A DNA stretch of 64,000 nucleotides, from contig NC_080682.1 in assembly GCF_030445035.2 (NCBI RefSeq), positions 27,200,770 to 27,264,769 on the forward strand, read 5' to 3'. The notes under the pieces were generated by a model that was not told the DNA's origin, made no database searches, and worked only from the letters and a program-made list of their open reading frames with translations. Below, piece after piece: positions 61,270 through 64,000 of the stretch. Numbering within the stretch: the stretch's first letter is position 1; each line of letters starts with the position of its first letter. Origin of the DNA: Dasypus novemcinctus (taxonomy: Eukaryota; Chordata; Mammalia; Cingulata; Dasypodidae). Made by a program: the position numbers and the translations under genes.

Positions 61270-62510
61270 TCACAAAAAATCAAGCCAGGACACTTGGGTT
61301 GCTATCGCTTTTGGCTACTAAACCTAATGCCTCTATGAACATCAGTGTGAAAATATCTATTCAAATCCTTGCTTTCAGTTCTTTTGGATATATACCTACT
61401 AGTGGGATTTCCAGATCATATGGTAGATTTATTCTTAGCTTTCTGAGAAACTGCCAAACTTCACAGTGGCTGCATCATTTAAAAATGCTACATTATTTCA
61501 TTTGCATTTCCCTAATTCCTAATGATGTTGAGCAAGTTTTCATATGCTTTCCAGCCATTCATATATATCTTTGGAGAGACGTTTATTCAAAACATTTGCC
61601 CATTTTTAATTGGGTTTTTTTCTTTTTGTTAAGTTGAAGAAGTTCTTTATGTATTTTGGATTTTAGACCTTTATCAAATACGTGGTTTCCAAACAGTTTC
61701 TCCCAATTGGGTAAGTTGCAGATTTACTTTCATGGTAAAGTCCTTTGATATGCAAAAGATTTAATTTTGATGAGATCCCATTTGTTTATTTTTTCTTTTG
61801 CTTCTTGTGCTTTGGGTATAAAGTCTAGTAAACCATTGTTTAACAAGTGGTCCTGAAGAGGCAGCCCTACATTTTCTTCTAGGATTTCAATAGTTCTAGG
61901 TCTTATTTTTAGTTCCTTGATCCATTTTGAGTTGATTTTAGAATATGGTTGTAGGTAGGTGTTCTCCTTCTCTTTTTGCATATAGAAATACAATTTTCCC
62001 AGCACCATTTGTTGAAGAGACTGTTCTTTCTGAGTTAAGTGAATTTTGCAACCTTGTGACATGTCAGTTGCCTGTAAACCTGAAGACTGTTTTCTGAATT
62101 CCCTTACTGATTCCATTGGTTTATATGTCTATCCCTATGCTGGTACCATGCTGTTCTGATCACTATGGCTTTATAATAAATTTTAAGATTGGAAGTATTA
62201 AACTTCCAAAATAAATCATCTTTTTCAAGGTGGTTTTAGCTTTTTGGAGTCTCTAACCCTCCCATATATGCTTGATGTTTAAGTTTACAGTTCTGCAAAG
62301 AATGTTGAATTTTGATTGGGATTTCACTGGACCTATTAAATGCTTTGGGTAGGATTGACATTGTAATGACATACAGTCTTCCAACCCAAGAACACAGAAT
62401 TTCCTTCAATTATTTAGGTCCTCTTTGATTTCTTTTAGCAATCAATGTTCTGTACTTTTCGGTGTACAAGTCCTTTACATAACTGTTTAGACATATTCCT
62501 AGATATATGA
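61270..62510 (-). mobile_element. L1 ORF2 C-terminal fragment, reverse
   Basis: The minus strand encodes the end of L1 ORF2. The frame at 61730-62116 contains PYSKINSKWIKELKIRPRTI and WDLIKIKSFAYQRT-like sequence, diagnostic of the L1 endonuclease/RT protein's C-terminal region. Downstream (lower coordinates) come the conserved 'catatggtagatttattct' and 'tggctgcatcattt' complements of the cysteine-rich tail. Decayed; the 3' UTR is absent. Confidence 0.9.
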
Positions 62511-62511
62511 T

Positions 62512-63600
62512 TCTTTTTTTATATTTATTTTTTCATTGTCTTTTAAAAAAATACATAGATCACAAAAATGTTACACTAAAAAAATATAAGAGGTTCCCAT
62601 ATACCCCACTCCCCCACCCCTCCCCCACCCTTCCACATCAACAACCTCTTTTATCATTGGGCACATTCATTGCATTTGGTGAATCCATTTTGGAGCACTG
62701 CTGCACCACATGAATTATAGTTTACATTATAGTTTACACTCTCCCTCAGTCCATTAAATGGGTTATGGCAGGTATATAATGTCCGGCATCTGACCCTGCA
62801 GTAGCATTTAGGACAACTCTAAGTACTGAAAATGCCCCCACATCACATCTCTTCTTCCCTCTCCCTGCTCTCAGCAACTCCCATGGCCACTGTCTCCACA
62901 TCAATGCTACAATTTCTCCCATTGCTAGAGTCACAATAATTCTAGAGTAGAATACCAGTAAGTCTACTCTAAACCATATTTAATTCTACATCCTGTGGAC
63001 CCTGGGATGGTGATGCCCACTCCACCTCTAAAACAAGAGGGGGCTTAGATCCCACATGGCTGATGGATGCCATTCTCCTGCTTGCAGTTGTAGGCTCTCT
63101 TGGCTCCCTGGTTTGGTGGTTGACCATCCTCACCTCTCTGTTACCGGTGTGGTTTCCTTTACTCCTTAAAGCCTGAATTATCCTGTTTCAGGCCATTTTG
63201 GTTTAATTGTTTCTTACACTCCTTTCACTGTCCCCATGCTGTTTCTGCCTGCAGGGCATGCTTTGGGAGCTTAATCCAGAGAAGAGTTTCCTGGCTCAGT
63301 GTTTCAGGCTGCCACATGATAGTTGGCACCAATATAGACATCCCAGATCAGGGCCAGGGATCCCCAGTGGAAGTGCAGGCTGGGAGAGAGTAGAAGAGGG
63401 GCCAGCAAGAGTACCACAAGCTTCTCCTATTCTTTTTAAAGCTACATTTCCTTGGTTCAGTGCTGTCCTATTTACTGCAACCTTTTAACTGTTTTCCTGA
63501 GTTTTGAGGAAGATAGCTTTGCCAGTTTCTGCTAGTTGTTCTGTTGTGAAACAGCACCCCAGAACTTCTTACGCCACTATCTTGGTTGACCAGAAGTCTA
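62512..63600 (-). mobile_element. Chimeric L1-type element: L1-like 5' leader joined to family X 3' end
   Basis: On the minus strand, 63600-63560 contains CCAAGATAGTGGCGTAAGAA, like the YY1-bearing start of L1 leaders (AAGATGGCGGC). About 400 bases of GC-richer leader-like sequence follow. Near 63150 it passes directly into the family X 3' region ('gtgaggatggtcaaccacc', 'gagaatggcatccatcagc', '...ggaacctcttatatttttt') and a T-rich complement of a tail at about 62512-62580. No ORF1 or ORF2 lies between. It directly abuts the L1 ORF2 fragment. Confidence 0.6.
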
Positions 63601-63704
63601 ACCTTACCCTTTTTTAACCAACATTGTCCCATAGGTTGAGGGAAGCTACTGAGATGATTTGGAATTCAGGGGAAGTGATATTATCTTAAAACACAGGAGA
63701 GGGA

Positions 63705-64000
63705 GAGCCTTTTTTTTTGTCTTTATTTTTTTAATATTACATTAAAAAAATGTGAGGTCCCCATATACCCCCTAACCGCCTCCCCCCATGCATCCCCCCA
63801 TAACAACAATCTCCTCATTCATCATGAGACATTCATTGCATTTGGTGAATACATCTCAGAGCACCGCTGCACCTCATGGTCAATGGTCCACATCATAGTC
63901 CACACTCTACCACGTTCCACCCAGTGGGCCATGGGAGGACATACAATGTCTGGTAACTGTCCCTACAGCATCACCCAGGACAACTCCAAGTCCTGAAAAT
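63705..64000 (-). mobile_element. Family X 3' end, reverse, cut by window end
   Basis: TTTTTTTTTGTCTTTATTTTT, then 'gtgaggtccccatatacc', 'catgagacattcattgc', 'cagtgggccatgggagga'. It continues beyond 64000. It keeps the family words closely and so looks among the younger copies. Confidence 0.85.

Overview
The window is mammalian nuclear DNA from an olfactory receptor (OR) cluster. It is AT-rich, its genes are single-exon OR coding regions separated by roughly 10 kb, and it is dense in L1, SINE and LTR elements. At least four insertions (3024-3434, 5338-5729, 27125-27543, 52113-52528) match the tRNA-Ala-derived DAS-SINE described from armadillos, so a xenarthran, most likely an armadillo, is the source. 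The receptors are OR5T-like (plus strand) next to OR8H-like (minus strand). As I recall, the human 11q12 cluster has the same neighbours in the same orientations, which suggests the orthologous locus.

Layout. 1-13.6 kb: no host gene recognised. It holds a DAS-SINE, an old class I (ERV1-type) provirus fossil with both LTRs (about 3.95-11.86 kb) that was later invaded by SINEs, L1-type pieces and a class II-type solo LTR, then two MaLR-like LTRs. 13.9-58.3 kb: three diverged copies of one ancestral cassette. Copy A (about 13.9-29.6 kb) has an intact OR5T-like gene (17247-18239) and an OR8H-like pseudogene on the minus strand, split by a DAS-SINE and an L1. Copy B (about 30.8-40.9 kb) has an OR5T-like pseudogene (33152-34122) and no OR8H that I can see. 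Copy C (about 40.95-58.3 kb) has an intact OR5T-like gene (45250-46221) and an intact OR8H-like gene on the minus strand (57347-58303). 58.3-64 kb: AT-rich spacer, an LTR-like repeat, an L1 ORF2 fragment, an unusual element that seems to join an L1 5' leader to a different 3' end, and the start of another copy of that 3' end.

The three intact genes encode seven-transmembrane odorant receptors that would act singly in olfactory neurons through Golf and cAMP. They do not form an operon or pathway. The cassette copies act as natural empty-site controls for one another, so several later insertions can be placed after the duplications, with target duplications readable by eye. I saw no CRISPR array, rRNA, tRNA gene or new enzymatic system. 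The most interesting material is the cassette evolution, the precise solo LTR insertions, a GC-rich solo LTR that makes a CpG-rich island in the cluster, a twin-primed insertion, and the L1-leader chimera.
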